Assembly (NCBI RefSeq): GCF_039729015.1
Contig: NZ_CP155792.1
Span: 2,624,001-2,688,000, forward strand
Length of the DNA: 64,000 nt
Direction: 5' to 3'
Origin: Blastococcus sp. HT6-30
GTDB lineage: Bacteria > Actinomycetota > Actinomycetes > Mycobacteriales > Geodermatophilaceae
This document shows positions 8,707 to 19,331 of this stretch, in pieces (within the stretch, counting starts at the first letter, position 1; each line of letters begins with the position of its first letter). The notes under the pieces are model-generated. The model was given only the letters and a program-made list of their open reading frames with translations. It searched no databases and was not told the origin of the DNA. The translations under genes and the position numbers were made by a program.

Positions 8707-8746
8707 CTCACGCCGAGCTCGCGAGGCGTGAGGAGGACGGGGTCCT
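8707..8746 (-). terminator. Hairpin and repeat element downstream of infB
   Basis: CTCACGCC and GGCGTGAG form a perfect eight-base stem around GAGCTCGCGA (8707-8732), followed by AGGAGGACGGGGTCCT, itself containing AGGAC/GTCCT. The element ends four bases before the infB stop. It belongs to a recurring family in this window (see findings) and may terminate or process infB mRNA. Confidence 0.6.
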
Positions 8747-8749
8747 GTT

Positions 8750-11704
8750 TCAGTCGCGCGGCTTCTCGCGCATCTCGAAGGTCTCGATCACGTCGTCGAC
8801 CTTGATGTCGTTGAACGACCCCAGGCCGATACCGCACTCGTAGCCCTCGCGGACCTCGGTCGCGTCGTCCTTGAACCGGCGGAGGGACTCCACCGACAGG
8901 TTGTCGGCGACCACGGCACCGTCGCGGACCAAACGGGCCTTCGAGTTGCGGACGATCGTGCCGCTGCGGACCAGCGAACCGGCGACGTTGCCGATCTTCG
9001 GCACCCGGAAGACCTCGCGGACCTCCGCCGTGCCGAGCTGGACCTCCTCGTAGACCGGCTTGAGCATCCCCTTGAGCGCGGCCTCGATCTCGTCGATCGC
9101 CTGGTAGATGACCGTGTAGTACCGGACGTCCACCCCTTCGCGGTTGGCGAGCTCGGTGGCCTGGCCCTCGGCCCGGACGTTGAAGCCCAGGACGATGACG
9201 TCGTCGGCCAGCGCGAGGTCGATGTCGCTCTTGGTGATCCCACCGACGCCGCGGTGGATGACCCGCAGCGAGATCTCGTCGTCGACCTCGATCTTCATCA
9301 GCGCCTCTTCGAGAGCCTCGACGGTGCCCGAGTTGTCGCCCTTGATGATCAGGTTGAGCTGACGGTTCTCCTTGAGCGCCGCGTCGAGGTCCTCCAGGCT
9401 GATCCGCTTGCGCATGGAGGCGTTCTGCGCGTTGCGGATGCGGGCCTGACGGCGGTCGGCGATCTGCCGGGCGACGCGGTCCTCGTCGACGACGAGGAAC
9501 GTGTCACCGGCGCGGGGCACCGAGGTGAGACCCACGACCTGCACGGGGCGGGCCGGCAGGGCCTCCTTGAGCTTGTTGCCGTGCTCGTCGAGCAGCGACC
9601 GGACGCGACCGTAGGCGTCGCCGGCCACGATCGAGTCGCCCTGGCGCAGCGTGCCGCGCTGGACGAGCACCGTGGCGACGGGGCCGCGGCCCTTGTCCAG
9701 CTTGCCCTCGATGACCACACCCTGCGGGTCCTGCTCGGTGTTCGCGCGCAGGTCCAGCGAGGCGTCGGCGGTCAGCAGGATCGCCGCGAGCAGGTCGTCG
9801 AGACCCTGCCGGGTGATCGCCGAGACGTCGACGAACATGGTCTCGCCGCCGTACTCCTCGGCGACCAGGCCGTACTCGGTGAGCTGCTGGCGGATCTTGG
9901 CGGGGTTGGCCCCCTCCTTGTCCACCTTGTTGACCGCGACCACGATCGGCACCTCGGCGGCCTGGGCGTGGTTGAGCGCCTCCACCGTCTGCGGCATGAC
10001 GCCGTCGTCGGCCGCGACCACCAGGACGACGATGTCGGTGACCTTCGCCCCACGGGCACGCATCGCGGTGAACGACTCGTGACCCGGGGTGTCGATGAAG
10101 GTGACCGGCCGCTCGTTGCCGTCGAGCTCGGTGACGATCTGGTAGGCGCCGATGTGCTGGGTGATGCCGCCGGCCTCGCGGGCCACCACGTTGGCGTGGC
10201 GCAGGGCGTCGAGCAGCTTGGTCTTCCCGTGGTCGACGTGACCCATGACGGTCACCACCGGCGGACGGGCGGACCAGTCCTCCTCGTCACCCTCCTCGTC
10301 ACCGAAGGTGAGGTCGAAGGTCTCGAGCAGCTCGCGGTCCTCGTCCTCGGGGCTGACGACCTGGATGTTCCAGCCGATCTCGGCACCGAGCAGCTGCAGC
10401 GTCTCCTCGTTGACCGACTGTGTCGCGGTGACCATCTCGCCCAGGTGGAACAGGGCGGTGACGAGCGCGGCCGGCTGGGCGTTGATGCGCTCGGCCAGGT
10501 CGGTCAGGGAGGCGCCGCGGGGCAGCCGGACGGTCTGCCCGTTGCCGCGCGGCAGGCTGACGCCGCCCATGCTGGGCGCCGCCATGGAGTCGAACTCCTG
10601 GCGCCGCTGCTTCTTGCTCTTGCGGCCGCGGACCGGACCCCGGCCACCGGGACGCCCGAAGGCACCGGCCGTACCGGCACCCGAGCCGCCACGACCGCGG
10701 CCACGGCCACCGCCGCCGCCACGGAAGCCACCACCGGCGGGCGCGCCGGCACCGGGGGCACCGCCGCCGCCACCGGGACGGAAGCCACCGCCACCGCCGG
10801 GACCGCCCGGACGGCCACGGCCACCGGGCGCGCCGGGACGACCGCCACCGGCCGGCCGCGGCGGCATCATGCCGGGCGACGGGCGCTGCGGCATCATGCC
10901 CGGGTTCGGGCGCGGACCGCCGGGACCGGCCGCGGGACGCGGGCCGCCGGCACCAGGGCCGGGACGCGGGCCACCGGGCCCCGGACGGGGACCACCGGCA
11001 CCGGGCGCCGGACGCGGACCGCCGGCACCGGGCGCCGGACGCGGACCGCCGGCCGCGGGGCCGGGACGCGGGCCACCGGCCGCGGGGGCCGGACGCGGGC
11101 CACCGGCCGCAGGGGCCGGACGGGGAGCGCTGCTGAAGGGGTTGTTACCCGGTCGCGGGGCGGGCCGGGGGCCGGGACGCGGACCACCGGGTGCGGAACC
11201 GCCGGCCGGGCCCGGGCGGGGAGCTCCCGGACGCGGAGCCGACGGCTGCTGCGGCGGAGCCGCCGGAGCCGGGGCCTGCGCCGCCGGGGCCTGGGGAGCC
11301 GGGGCCTGGGGAGCCGGGGCCTGGGCCGGCGGCTGCGGAGCGGGCGCCGCGGGACGCGGACCCGGGCGCGGGCCGGGGGTGGCCGGGCGTGCCGGTGCGG
11401 ACGCGGCCGGCGCCTGCGCAGCGGGAGCCTGCGGACCAGGCGCCGCGGCGGGAGCGGCGGGAGCGGCGGGAGCCGCAGGCGTGACCGGCCTGGCAGCCGG
11501 TGCACTCGGGCGCGGGGCTGCCGCGCCGTTGCCGCCACCGGTGGCGGCGCCGAGCGCCTCGCGGAGCCGCCGGGCCACGGGGGCCTCGACGGTCGAGGAC
11601 GCGGACTTCACGAACTCGCCCTGCTCCTTGAGCTTGGCGAGCACGGTCTTGCTGTCGACACCGAACTCCTTGGCGAGTTCGTGTACGCGGGCTTTGCCTG
11701 GCAC
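8750..11704 (-). CDS. infB: Translation initiation factor IF-2
   Basis: IF-2 is the GTPase that places fMet-tRNA on the 30S subunit and promotes subunit joining. The 984 residues begin with the IF2N domain (residues 1-50, [15 protein letters not shown]), then about 300 residues of Pro/Ala/Gly/Arg-rich low complexity, a second IF2N-like segment ([14 protein letters not shown]), and the GTPase domain. G-motifs are GHVDHGKT (near 490), DTPGHES, NKVDK and the SAI loop, followed by domains II-IV. GTG start with GGAG six bases upstream. Its length, above the bacterial norm, comes from the repeat region. Confidence 0.98.
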   Translation of the reverse strand: MPGKARVHELAKEFGVDSKTVLAKLKEQGEFVKSASSTVEAPVARRLREALGAATGGGNGAAAPRPSAPAARPVTPAAPAAPAAPAAAPGPQAPAAQAPAASAPARPATPGPRPGPRPAAPAPQPPAQAPAPQAPAPQAPAAQAPAPAAPPQQPSAPRPGAPRPGPAGGSAPGGPRPGPRPAPRPGNNPFSSAPRPAPAAGGPRPAPAAGGPRPGPAAGGPRPAPGAGGPRPAPGAGGPRPGPGGPRPGPGAGGPRPAAGPGGPRPNPGMMPQRPSPGMMPPRPAGGGRPGAPGGRGRPGGPGGGGGFRPGGGGGAPGAGAPAGGGFRGGGGGRGRGRGGSGAGTAGAFGRPGGRGPVRGRKSKKQRRQEFDSMAAPSMGGVSLPRGNGQTVRLPRGASLTDLAERINAQPAALVTALFHLGEMVTATQSVNEETLQLLGAEIGWNIQVVSPEDEDRELLETFDLTFGDEEGDEEDWSARPPVVTVMGHVDHGKTKLLDALRHANVVAREAGGITQHIGAYQIVTELDGNERPVTFIDTPGHESFTAMRARGAKVTDIVVLVVAADDGVMPQTVEALNHAQAAEVPIVVAVNKVDKEGANPAKIRQQLTEYGLVAEEYGGETMFVDVSAITRQGLDDLLAAILLTADASLDLRANTEQDPQGVVIEGKLDKGRGPVATVLVQRGTLRQGDSIVAGDAYGRVRSLLDEHGNKLKEALPARPVQVVGLTSVPRAGDTFLVVDEDRVARQIADRRQARIRNAQNASMRKRISLEDLDAALKENRQLNLIIKGDNSGTVEALEEALMKIEVDDEISLRVIHRGVGGITKSDIDLALADDVIVLGFNVRAEGQATELANREGVDVRYYTVIYQAIDEIEAALKGMLKPVYEEVQLGTAEVREVFRVPKIGNVAGSLVRSGTIVRNSKARLVRDGAVVADNLSVESLRRFKDDATEVREGYECGIGLGSFNDIKVDDVIETFEMREKPRD
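10911..11120 (-). repeat. Tandem 27-base repeats inside infB
   Basis: About seven to eight head-to-tail units of roughly 27 bases encode nonapeptides of the form GGPRPxPxA in the IF-2 linker. Two neighbouring units near 10990-11045 are identical; the others differ by a few substitutions. This is an in-frame protein repeat that can expand or contract by slippage or recombination. It is not a CRISPR array. Confidence 0.85.
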
Positions 11705-11765
11705 GGGTCTCCTCTTGGTGAGGCCGGCGGCTTGCCCGCTCGACCTCGTCGTTAGTGGCGCATGG

Positions 11766-12149
11766 TCATCGTGAGAACTTCACGGCTGAGTCATCCGACG
11801 GTGTCCTGTCGACGTGCGGACCGGCCTGGTGCCGGCCCGACTGGGTACTTCTGTCGCCCTCTCCCGGCCCGGTCCCGGTGGCCTCCGAGGAGACACCCAG
11901 GACGTGGGCCCGGAGCGGACCGACCTCCACGGGGGCGCTGGTGCGCAGCGCCCGCGGGAAGGCCCGGCGTCGCTCCGCCGCGCGCAAGCACTCCGCCGTC
12001 GGGTGCAGCGATGCACCTCGACCGGGGAGACGCCGCCGCGGATCGGGGACGAGGTCCCCGGCCACGACGACGACGCGCAGCAGGTCGTCGACCGGCGCCC
12101 GCTTCCGGCACCCCACACAGGTGCGGACCGGATTCGGCGTTTCGGCCAC
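11766..12149 (-). CDS. ylxR: YlxR family (DUF448) RNA-binding protein
   Basis: A protein of up to 127 residues with the YlxR signature [12 protein letters not shown] near its N-terminus, then [22 protein letters not shown] and RRRAFPRAL. YlxR is a small nucleic-acid-binding protein coded between nusA and infB; in some bacteria it modulates RNase P or transcription. The start is uncertain: GTG at 12149 gives eight residues before the signature and lies eight bases after the nusA stop, but its GGAG touches the codon; an in-frame TTG lies six bases upstream. The last 25 residues are poorly conserved. Confidence 0.85.
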   Translation of the reverse strand: MAETPNPVRTCVGCRKRAPVDDLLRVVVVAGDLVPDPRRRLPGRGASLHPTAECLRAAERRRAFPRALRTSAPVEVGPLRAHVLGVSSEATGTGPGEGDRSTQSGRHQAGPHVDRTPSDDSAVKFSR

Positions 12150-12157
12150 CTCCAACT

Positions 12158-13309
12158 CTAGCGCGTGGCCGGTCCGCGTTGTTCCGCGCGGCGCGGGGCC
12201 GAGCGGGAATCCCCTGCCGGGGGCTGCGACCGGGCCCCGGGTGCTCCGCCGCGTCCCCCGCCCGGGTGAGGCGGCAGGCCCGAGCGCAGCGGCGGGCGGC
12301 CCACTCCCGGGGAGGGGGTGGCGTCGGCGTCGTCCGCCTGGGCGTCGCTGCGGATGTCGATCCGGCAACCGGTCAGCCGGGCGGCGAGGCGGGCGTTCTG
12401 GCCCTCCTTGCCGATGGCGAGCGACAGCTGGTAGTCGGGGACGACGACCCGCACGGCCTTCGCCTGCGGGTCGACGAGCCGGGCGCTGCTCACCCGGGCC
12501 GGGCTCAGCGCGGAGGCGACGAACGACGCCGGGTCCTCCGACCAGTCGACGATGTCGATCTTCTCGCCGTGCAGCTCGCTCATCACGTTCCGGACCCGCT
12601 GCCCCATCGGGCCGATGCAGGATCCCTTGGCGTTGAGCCCCGGCACCGACGTGCGGACGGCGATCTTCGATCGGTGCCCCGCCTCGCGGGCGACGGCGAC
12701 GATCTCGACGCTGCCGTCGGCGATCTCCGGCACCTCGAGCGCGAAGAGCTTGCGGACCAGGTTCGGGTGGGTGCGCGACACAGTCACCTGCGGGCCACGG
12801 AAGGTGCGGGACACCGCCACCACGTACGCCTTGATCCGGCTGCCGTGGGTGTAGGTCTCCCCCGGCACCTGCTCGGCGGACGGCAGCACGGCCTCGACCT
12901 TGCCGATGTCGATCATCACGATGCCGCTGGCGTTGCGCCGCTGGTCGGCCTGCACGATGCCGCTGACGATGTCGCCTTCCTTGCCGGCGTACTCGCCGAA
13001 CGTCTGCTCGTGCTCGGCGTCGCGCAGCCGCTGCACGATGACCTGCTTGGCGGTGCTGGCCGCGATGCGGCCGAAGTCCGAGGGGGTGTCGTCCCACTCG
13101 CGGACGACCTCGCCGTCGGGCCCGAGCTCCTGGGCGAGGACGGCGACCTCGCCGCTCTTGCGGTCCACGTGCACGCGCACGTGCTTGGCCGCGCCCTCGG
13201 CGTGCCGGTAGGCGGTCACCAGGGCCGTCTCCAGGGCCTCGATCACCGTGTCGACCGGGATGCCCTTCTCCCGCTCCACCGCCTTGAGCGCGGTGACGTC
13301 GATGTTCAC
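12158..13309 (-). CDS. nusA: Transcription termination/antitermination protein NusA
   Basis: NusA binds RNA polymerase and nascent RNA and tunes pausing, termination and antitermination. The 383-residue protein has the N-terminal polymerase-binding domain (from [14 protein letters not shown]), an S1 domain ([14 protein letters not shown]), and two KH domains ([14 protein letters not shown] and [16 protein letters not shown]). The last 50 residues are Pro/Arg/Gly-rich. The GTG at 13309 follows GGAGGAGACGA and overlaps the rimP stop (GTGA). There are no E. coli-type C-terminal acidic repeats, as in other actinobacteria. Confidence 0.96.
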   Translation of the reverse strand: MNIDVTALKAVEREKGIPVDTVIEALETALVTAYRHAEGAAKHVRVHVDRKSGEVAVLAQELGPDGEVVREWDDTPSDFGRIAASTAKQVIVQRLRDAEHEQTFGEYAGKEGDIVSGIVQADQRRNASGIVMIDIGKVEAVLPSAEQVPGETYTHGSRIKAYVVAVSRTFRGPQVTVSRTHPNLVRKLFALEVPEIADGSVEIVAVAREAGHRSKIAVRTSVPGLNAKGSCIGPMGQRVRNVMSELHGEKIDIVDWSEDPASFVASALSPARVSSARLVDPQAKAVRVVVPDYQLSLAIGKEGQNARLAARLTGCRIDIRSDAQADDADATPSPGVGRPPLRSGLPPHPGGGRGGAPGARSQPPAGDSRSAPRRAEQRGPATR

Positions 13310-13947
13310 TCGTCTCCTCCGTCGTCGTCCGCGAGCTCGGCCCCGTCCAGGCCCTCGAGCTCGTCGGCGTCGTCCTGCGCGATGTCGTCCGCGGTGTCGT
13401 CGTGCGCGCCGTCGTCGACGGCGTCGGGGCGGGCGAACTCCACCTGCACGCGCCCCGCGCCGAGCTCCGCCCACGGCACCTGCCGCGGCTGCGGCGGGCG
13501 CTTCTTCGCCCCGGGCTTCCCCTTCGCCTCGACGGCCAGCGTCACGCCGTCGCCGTCGACCGAGGTGATCCGGCCGGTCAGCTGCTCGGCCGCCCCGGCC
13601 GGCCCCACCGCGACGGCCACGAGCCGCCCGGTGTTCCGGCGCCAGTGGCGGTGCTCGGTCAGCGGCCGGTCGATCCCCGGGCTGGTGACCTCGAGCACGT
13701 AGGGCGTGCGCCCCATCCCGTCGTCGTTGGTGTCGAGGACCTCGGAGACGGCGCGGCTGACCTCGGCGATGTCGTCCAGCGTGACGCCCTCGTCGCGGTC
13801 GACGACCACGCGGACGACGCTCCGCCGGCCGGCGGGGGTGACCAGGAGATCCTCGAGGTCGTACCCGGCCGCGGTGACGACGGGCCGGATCCAGCCGGTC
13901 AGCCGCTCGGTGGCGGGGTCGCTCCGGGTTCCGCGAGAGGCGGACAC
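13306..13947 (-). CDS. rimP: Ribosome maturation factor RimP
   Basis: RimP assists 30S assembly. The 213-residue protein shows the N-terminal domain ([21 protein letters not shown], quoted with gaps allowed) with the conserved [16 protein letters not shown] and [14 protein letters not shown], then a C-terminal SH3-like domain and an acidic tail of about 35 residues. The GTG at 13947 is preceded by GAGGAGG at six-base spacing. It begins the rimP-nusA-ylxR-infB operon, so a promoter should lie in the 280 bases upstream. Confidence 0.93.
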   Translation of the reverse strand: MSASRGTRSDPATERLTGWIRPVVTAAGYDLEDLLVTPAGRRSVVRVVVDRDEGVTLDDIAEVSRAVSEVLDTNDDGMGRTPYVLEVTSPGIDRPLTEHRHWRRNTGRLVAVAVGPAGAAEQLTGRITSVDGDGVTLAVEAKGKPGAKKRPPQPRQVPWAELGAGRVQVEFARPDAVDDGAHDDTADDIAQDDADELEGLDGAELADDDGGDE

Positions 13948-14226
13948 GCTTGCCTCCTCAGGCTCGGTCGGCCGCACGTTGCCGTGCGCACACCCCTGCG
14001 CCCGGCGCGGTGGACCTGCGTCGCTGGCCGGGCCGGTGTCCGGGGGAAGTGCCCAGGCTACCGCTCGCCGGGCACCTCCGGCCCGGCGCGGGGCCACCGG
14101 TGCACCGGCCGCGGCCGCTGGCACGGACGGGACCGGGCAGGGGTGCGGTGACCGCCCGGGGTTCCCGGCACGCCCGGCCGGCCGCACGACCGGCTGCCGA
14201 CGTCCCCGGCTGAGAGGATGGCAGCG
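13948..14226. other. Divergent spacer between rimP and the Tat lipoprotein gene
   Basis: Two hundred and eighty GC-rich bases separate divergently read genes and should carry promoters for both. I cannot pick a confident -35/-10 pair. Several short GC palindromes occur, but none lies in a decisive place. Confidence 0.4.
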
Positions 14227-14715
14227 ATGCCTCCCACCCCTTTCCCCGTGTCGCGAGCGTTCAGCCGCAGGACGCTGCTGGGGGTCTGCACAGCGGGTCT
14301 CGCCGTCGCGGCCGCCGGGTGCACCTGGTCGCCCGCGGTGGACGAGCGGGACACCGTGACCAGCGCGCAGGCCGAGGAGCTCACCGCCCAGGTCGCGGTG
14401 CAGGAGACCCTCGTCCGGGCCTACGAGCTGGCGTTCGCCGCCGACCCGGCGCTGGCCGCGGCCGTCGCGGACATGGCGGCCCAGGCCGACGAGCAGCTCG
14501 AGCGGCTCCGCGGCGCCGCGCCCGGCAGCACCCCGTCGGCCACCGCGCCGCCTGGCCTCCCGCCGGCGGGCCAGGGGCAGGCCTGGCTGCGGACGCAGGT
14601 CGCCGTCGCCGCGGCCTCCCACGCCGCCGCCGCGCTGGGGCAGTCCGGTGGGCGCGCTGCCCTCCTGGGCTCCATCGCCGCGGGCCTGCGCGGCCACGAC
14701 GCACGACTGGCATGA
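14227..14715 (+). CDS. Putative Tat-exported lipoprotein, ferritin-like region
   Basis: A 162-residue protein with a twin-arginine signal (FSRRTLLG) and a lipobox (AAAGC) near residue 32, so it is probably exported folded and lipidated on the outer face of the membrane. The remainder is Ala-rich and helical. The ATG at 14227 has GAGAGG about eight bases upstream; another ATG nine bases earlier is too close to it. The DUF4439 gene follows 12 bases later, and the pair recurs near nusA/rimP in actinobacteria (for example mycobacteria). Function unknown. Confidence 0.7.
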   Translation: MPPTPFPVSRAFSRRTLLGVCTAGLAVAAAGCTWSPAVDERDTVTSAQAEELTAQVAVQETLVRAYELAFAADPALAAAVADMAAQADEQLERLRGAAPGSTPSATAPPGLPPAGQGQAWLRTQVAVAAASHAAAALGQSGGRAALLGSIAAGLRGHDARLA

Positions 14716-14727
14716 CGGAGAGCGGCC

Positions 14728-15189
14728 ATGGCTGACGACGAGACGACCGACACCGCGGGCGAGATCGCGGCCCTCGACACCGCGCTGGCCGCCGAGCACG
14801 CGGCGGTGTGGGGGTACGGCGTGGTCGGAGCCGCACTGCCGGCCGGCCAGCGGGCGGCCGCGGTCGCCGCCGAGAACGCCCACCGCGACGTCCGTGACCA
14901 GCTGATCGCGCTGCTGGGCCAGCGCGGTGCGGAGCCGGCGCAGCCCGAGGCGGGCTACGCGCTGCCGTTCCCGATCCTGTCGGCGGTCGACGCCGCGGCC
15001 CTGGCCGCCGTCCTGGAGGACGGCGTCGCAGCGGCGTGGGTGCGGGTGCTCCACCGGGCCGTGGAGCGCCCCACCCGTGCGCTGGCCATGGACGTGCTCG
15101 GCGCCGCGGAGGTGCGGGCGGTCGGCTGGCGCGCAGCGGCTGGGCTGCCCCAGGTCACCCGGGCGTTCCCCGGTCTCCCGCTGAGCTGA
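14728..15189 (+). CDS. DUF4439 ferritin-like domain protein
   Basis: A 153-residue cytosolic protein matching the DUF4439 ferritin-like family: an N-terminal helix ([20 protein letters not shown]) with Glu and His as in di-iron helices, then [12 protein letters not shown]. No signal peptide. It starts at ATG 12 bases after the lipoprotein gene with GGAG in front, so the two are probably co-transcribed. Iron binding is plausible from E-H and E-x-x-H patterns but unproven. Confidence 0.8.
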   Translation: MADDETTDTAGEIAALDTALAAEHAAVWGYGVVGAALPAGQRAAAVAAENAHRDVRDQLIALLGQRGAEPAQPEAGYALPFPILSAVDAAALAAVLEDGVAAAWVRVLHRAVERPTRALAMDVLGAAEVRAVGWRAAAGLPQVTRAFPGLPLS

Positions 15190-15219
15190 GCGAGGACCTC
15201 GTCCAGGGCCCCGCTCAGC
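15185..15219. terminator. Bidirectional terminator between DUF4439 and PBP genes
   Basis: GCTGAGC (15185-15191) pairs with GCTCAGC (15213-15219), with a smaller GGAC/GTCC stem inside. The arms overlap both stop codons of the convergent genes, so one hairpin could serve both transcripts. Confidence 0.6.
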
Positions 15220-17110
15220 CGCCGAGCGACCCCAGGAAGGCGTCGGTCACCGCGACCGCGGCGCTGCTGGACTGCCCGCCCTCGACCAGCACGGCGAAGG
15301 CGACGTCGCCCACCGGCCCGCCGAGCTGGTAGCCCATGAACCAGCCGTGCGAGTCCGGCGGCGTGTTCGTGCCGTACTCCGCGGTCCCCGTCTTCCCGTA
15401 GACCTCACCGCGGTCGGCGAGCGCCTGGGCGGTGCCCGACAGCACGACCTGGCGCATCATCGGCCGCAGCGCGTCCAGCACCCCGGCCGCCGGCCCCGCC
15501 GGCATGGATCCCGCCGCCTCGGCACCCACCACCTCCACCGGGGCCGCCGGCGTCCCGCCGGCGATGCCCGCGGCGACGAGCGCCAGCTGGGCCGGGCTCA
15601 TGAGCACCTGCCCCTGCCCGATGGCGTTGGCCGCCTTCGTCGTCCCGGTGCTGTCGCGCGGGACGCTGCCGCCGAAGACGTCCACCGGCAGGTCCCAGTC
15701 GGTGCCGACGCCGTAGGCCGCCGCCGCCTCGGCCAGCGCCGCGTCCGGCAGGTCCATCCCCTGCTGGATGAAGGTGGTGTTGCACGACTGCGCGAAGGCC
15801 TCGGTGAACGGAACGGTGCCGAGGTCGAACTGGTCCTGGTTCTCGAACTCGCGGCCCTCGACGGTCGTCGTGCCCGGGCAGGCCACCGGGGTCGACGGGG
15901 TGAGGGCGCCGGCGGACAGCAGCGCGGTCGCCGTCACCGTCTTCATGCTCGAGCCGGGTGGGTACTGGCCGCGCAGGGCGTTGCCCGGGTCCGCGACCTC
16001 GTTCGAGGCCACCGCGAGGATCTCGCCGGTGCCGGGGCGGACGGCCACCAGGTGGGCGGGCCGGGACTCCCCCGCCACGGCGGTGTCCGCGGCCCCCTGG
16101 ATCGCCGGCACCACCGGCGTCTGCACCGGCTGCCCGGCGACGGGGGCCACCGACGCGAGCTCCCGGCCGGCGTCGCCGGTCGCCTCGTCGGTGCTGGCCA
16201 CCGAGACGGTGTACCCGGCGGTGCCGGCGAGCTGCTCCTGGTAGGCGCGCTGCAGGCCGGACAGGCCCAGCTGGTCACCGGCGGCGTACCGCGGCTCGCC
16301 GTCCTCGGCGGACTCCGCGATGATCTCTGCGGTCGCCGTCCCGACCCGCCCCAGCAGTGCCTCCGCGAAGCGGGCGCTCGGCGCCAGCAGCCGGGTGTCG
16401 GTGGGGAAGACCGCGCCGGGCAGGTCGAACACCTGCGCGCGGATCTCCTCGAAGTCGGGCCGGCGCAAGGTGATCACCGGGACGAACTGGCCGGCCGGGG
16501 CGGCCTGCACGTCGGCGGCGATCTCCTGCGGATCGATCCCGGTGGCCGCGCCGAGAGCTGACGCCAGCGCCGTCAGGTCGGTGACCCGGGCGGGGTCGAC
16601 GCCCACGTTCACCACCTCGGTCGGGGTGAACAACGGGGCGCCCGAGGCGTCGGTGATCGGGGCGCGATCGGGCAGGGCGCGCTCGAGCTCGAGGTGCTGC
16701 CCCTCCCCCAGCTCCGGGTGGACCATCGCCGGCTCGGCGAGGACCTCCCAGGTGTCGTCGCCCTCCTGCAGCCGCAGGGTGCCGCCGTAGCTCCACTCGG
16801 GCGCCGCCTCCAGGTCCCAGGTCGCGGTCCAGCCGACCGTGGCGGCGCCGTCGTCGACGGTGACCTCGCCGACCTCGGCGGTCAGCTGGGCGCCGGGCAG
16901 GTCACCGGCCGTCTGCTCGAGCAGGGCGGTGGCGGCCGCGGGGTCGGTGGTCGCACCGGCCGCCGCGGCGGTGTCGCCGGCGACCCAGTCGTCGAGGAAC
17001 GCCTCCGCGGCCGCACGCACGTCGTCCTCGCTGCTGCCCGAGCAGCCGGCCAGCACCGGGGCGGCCAGCAGGAACGTGATCAGCAGGGGTGGGGTGGGGC
17101 AGCTTCGCAC
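15215..17110 (-). CDS. Class B penicillin-binding protein with MecA-like N-terminal domain, lipoprotein
   Basis: A 631-residue DD-transpeptidase that cross-links peptidoglycan. A lipoprotein signal (LAGC, residues 19-22) is followed by an NTF2-like MecA_N domain (about 27-140), a PBP dimerisation domain, and the penicillin-binding domain. Active-site motifs are SMK in GSSMKT (Ser near 387), SCN in QSCNTTF, and KTGTAEYG (near 573). The MecA-like architecture is widespread in actinobacterial PBPs and is not by itself evidence of methicillin resistance. Convergent with the DUF4439 gene; a 77-base gap separates it from the GNAT gene upstream. Confidence 0.93.
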   Translation of the reverse strand: MRSCPTPPLLITFLLAAPVLAGCSGSSEDDVRAAAEAFLDDWVAGDTAAAAGATTDPAAATALLEQTAGDLPGAQLTAEVGEVTVDDGAATVGWTATWDLEAAPEWSYGGTLRLQEGDDTWEVLAEPAMVHPELGEGQHLELERALPDRAPITDASGAPLFTPTEVVNVGVDPARVTDLTALASALGAATGIDPQEIAADVQAAPAGQFVPVITLRRPDFEEIRAQVFDLPGAVFPTDTRLLAPSARFAEALLGRVGTATAEIIAESAEDGEPRYAAGDQLGLSGLQRAYQEQLAGTAGYTVSVASTDEATGDAGRELASVAPVAGQPVQTPVVPAIQGAADTAVAGESRPAHLVAVRPGTGEILAVASNEVADPGNALRGQYPPGSSMKTVTATALLSAGALTPSTPVACPGTTTVEGREFENQDQFDLGTVPFTEAFAQSCNTTFIQQGMDLPDAALAEAAAAYGVGTDWDLPVDVFGGSVPRDSTGTTKAANAIGQGQVLMSPAQLALVAAGIAGGTPAAPVEVVGAEAAGSMPAGPAAGVLDALRPMMRQVVLSGTAQALADRGEVYGKTGTAEYGTNTPPDSHGWFMGYQLGGPVGDVAFAVLVEGGQSSSAAVAVTDAFLGSLGG

Positions 17111-17187
17111 CGGACCAGCCTGTCATGCGACGGCCCACTGCAGGTTTCCGCGCCCAGCCTGCGAGGCGGGGGCAGAGGGGCCCTCCG

Positions 17188-18039
17188 TCAGAACAGCACG
17201 CTGGCGTACTCGCCCACCTCGGAGAAACCCACGCGCCGGTACGCGGCCCGGGCGCGGGTGTTGTAGTCGTTGACGTACAGGCTCACCACCGGGGCGATGA
17301 CCGCGCGGGCGTACTCGACGACAGCGGCGGTGCAGGCGGTGCCGACGCCCTGCCCGCGCAGCGGAGGTGCGACCCAGACACCCTGGACCTGGCACGCGGC
17401 ACGGCACACCGCACCGATCTCGGCCTTGAACAGGACCCTGCCGTCCTCGATCCACGCCAGCGACTGACCGGCCCGCACGAGCTCGTCCACCCGGGCCCGG
17501 TAGCCGGCGCCCCCGTCGGTCCGGAGGGGGCTGACCCCGACCTCCTCGGTGAACATCGCGACGGCGGCCGGCAGCAGGACGTCCAACTGGTCCGGGCGCA
17601 CCGGCCGCACCCGCGGTTCGGGGGCGACGGCGGGCGGACCGTCGATCGCCATCAACGGCTGCCGGGGCCGGTGGTCGCGGGCGGGCCCCCACACCGGGGC
17701 GAGGAGCTCCCACATCGGCCCCACGGCGGCCGACGGGCCCACGATCGTGGAGCAGCGGCGACCGGCCCGGCGGGCCCGCTCGGCGAAGGCGACCGCGGCG
17801 GCGCGCTCGGTCCCCGGCCGGGCGAACGGGATGAGGTTGGCGCCGGCCAGGCACACCGCGTCGAGCTCCCGGCCGGTGCCGATGCCCCAGAGCGGGGCCC
17901 CCAGGGCGAGCGGCGCCGTCCCCGCGACCTCGACCCGGCCGGCGATGACGCAGGCGGCGACGGGATCGGTTGCCAGCAGCCGCTGCACGGCCGGCTCGTC
18001 GGCCCCGTCGAGGACGCGGGCGGCAGGCGTACGGAGCAT
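17188..18039 (-). CDS. GNAT family N-acetyltransferase with DUF4081 N-terminal domain
   Basis: A 283-residue protein with an N-terminal DUF4081 domain (residues 1-120) and a C-terminal GNAT acetyltransferase. The acetyl-CoA loop is seen in VWVAPPLRGQGVGTA, and the C-terminal FSEVGEYASVLF is typical. It follows ispG by three bases, presumably co-transcribed, and this ispG-GNAT order is standard in actinobacteria (the Mycobacterium Rv2867c type). The substrate is unknown. Confidence 0.88.
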   Translation of the reverse strand: MLRTPAARVLDGADEPAVQRLLATDPVAACVIAGRVEVAGTAPLALGAPLWGIGTGRELDAVCLAGANLIPFARPGTERAAAVAFAERARRAGRRCSTIVGPSAAVGPMWELLAPVWGPARDHRPRQPLMAIDGPPAVAPEPRVRPVRPDQLDVLLPAAVAMFTEEVGVSPLRTDGGAGYRARVDELVRAGQSLAWIEDGRVLFKAEIGAVCRAACQVQGVWVAPPLRGQGVGTACTAAVVEYARAVIAPVVSLYVNDYNTRARAAYRRVGFSEVGEYASVLF

Positions 18040-18042
18040 GGG

Positions 18043-19203
18043 TCAGCTGACGGTGACGACCGGCGGCCCGGAGGGCTCGCCGGCGTCGACGTGCTCACCG
18101 GCGATGCGCATGGCCTCCTCGATGAGGGTCTCGACGATCTGCGACTCGGGGACGGTCTTGACGACCTCGCCCTTGACGAAGATCTGGCCTTTGCCGTTGC
18201 CGGAGGCGACCCCGAGGTCGGCCTCGCGCGCCTCGCCGGGGCCGTTGACGACACAGCCCATGACGGCGACCCGCAGCGGCACCTCCATGCCCTCCAGGCC
18301 GGCGGTGACCTCGTTCGCCAGTTTGTAGACGTCGACCTGGGCGCGACCGCAGGACGGGCAGCTGACGATCTCCAGCCCGCGCTGCTTGAGGTTCAGCGAC
18401 TCCAGGATCTGGTTGCCGACCTTGACCTCCTCGGCCGGCGGCGCGGAGAGCGAGACGCGGATCGTGTCGCCGATCCCCTGGCTCAGCAGCGCACCGAAGG
18501 CGACGGCGGACTTGATCGTGCCCTGGAATGCCGGCCCCGCCTCGGTGACGCCCAGGTGCAGCGGGTAGTCGCACTGCGCGGCCAGCAACTCGTAGGCGCG
18601 GACCATGACCACCGGGTCGTTGTGCTTGACCGAGATCTTGATGTCGCGGAAGTCGTGCTCCTCGAACAGCGAGCACTCCCACAGGGCCGACTCGACCAGC
18701 GCCTCGGGCGTGGCCTTGCCGTACTTGGCGAGCAGCCGCTTGTCGAGTGACCCCGCGTTGACGCCGATCCGGATCGGGGTGCCGGCGTCCTTGGCCGCCT
18801 TGGCGATCTCGCCGACCTTGTCGTCGAACTTCTTGATGTTGCCCGGGTTCACCCGGACCGCGGCGCAGCCGGCGTCGATCGCGGCGAAGACGTAGCGCGG
18901 CTGGAAGTGGATGTCGGCGATCACCGGGATCTGCGACTTCTTCGCGATGATCGGCAGCGCCTCGGCGTCGTCGGTGTCGGGCACGGCGACGCGCACGACC
19001 TGGCAGCCCGACGCCGTCAGCTCGGCGATCTGCTGGAGCGTGGCGTTGATGTCGGCGGTCTTGGTGGTGCACATCGACTGCACGCTGACCGGGAAGTCGC
19101 TGCCGACGCCGACACCGCCCACGTCCAGCTGTCGGGTCTTGCGCCGGGGCGCGAGGACGGGCGGGGGCGCAGCGGGCATGCCGAGGCCGACGGGGATCGC
19201 CAT
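18043..19203 (-). CDS. ispG: 4-hydroxy-3-methylbut-2-enyl diphosphate synthase (flavodoxin)
   Basis: IspG is a [4Fe-4S] enzyme that converts MEcPP to HMBPP in the MEP isoprenoid pathway. The 386-residue protein has the TIM-barrel part ([32 protein letters not shown]) and the cluster domain with CPSCGR and [10 protein letters not shown] holding three cysteines. The ATG at 19203 gives the normal N-terminus. dxr (an earlier MEP step) and rseP lie just upstream in the usual dxr-rseP-ispG order. Confidence 0.97.
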   Translation of the reverse strand: MAIPVGLGMPAAPPPVLAPRRKTRQLDVGGVGVGSDFPVSVQSMCTTKTADINATLQQIAELTASGCQVVRVAVPDTDDAEALPIIAKKSQIPVIADIHFQPRYVFAAIDAGCAAVRVNPGNIKKFDDKVGEIAKAAKDAGTPIRIGVNAGSLDKRLLAKYGKATPEALVESALWECSLFEEHDFRDIKISVKHNDPVVMVRAYELLAAQCDYPLHLGVTEAGPAFQGTIKSAVAFGALLSQGIGDTIRVSLSAPPAEEVKVGNQILESLNLKQRGLEIVSCPSCGRAQVDVYKLANEVTAGLEGMEVPLRVAVMGCVVNGPGEAREADLGVASGNGKGQIFVKGEVVKTVPESQIVETLIEEAMRIAGEHVDAGEPSGPPVVTVS

Positions 19204-19312
19204 GCCGCCCAGTATCCCCCGCTGCCGCGTCCGCGCCGGTGAACCGGTTGTGACGTGCACGTCCGGGGACGCCGGTCCGGTCCAGGAGCTCACCGCGAGG
19301 TTGCGCGCGGGA

Positions 19313-19328
19313 AGGAGGACGGGGTCCT
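19313..19328 (-). terminator. Repeat/terminator-like element downstream of rseP
   Basis: AGGAGGACGGGGTCCT ends three bases before the rseP stop codon and is identical to the element after infB. It contains AGGAC/GTCCT, and GCGAGG lies about 15 bases away, as in the other copies. Confidence 0.45.
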
Positions 19329-19331
19329 TGC

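Noticed and set aside
10911..11120. Tandem repeats as a possible CRISPR array
   Set aside because: The units are contiguous, in frame and have no unique spacers; they encode the IF-2 linker.
9254..11755. Plus-strand open frame of about 830 codons opposite infB
   Set aside because: It is antisense to the clearly real IF-2 gene, lacks recognisable domains and is produced by the high GC third-position bias.
15215..17110. Methicillin-resistance determinant mecA
   Set aside because: The MecA_N domain is a general feature of many actinobacterial PBPs; no mec regulators or mobile elements are present.
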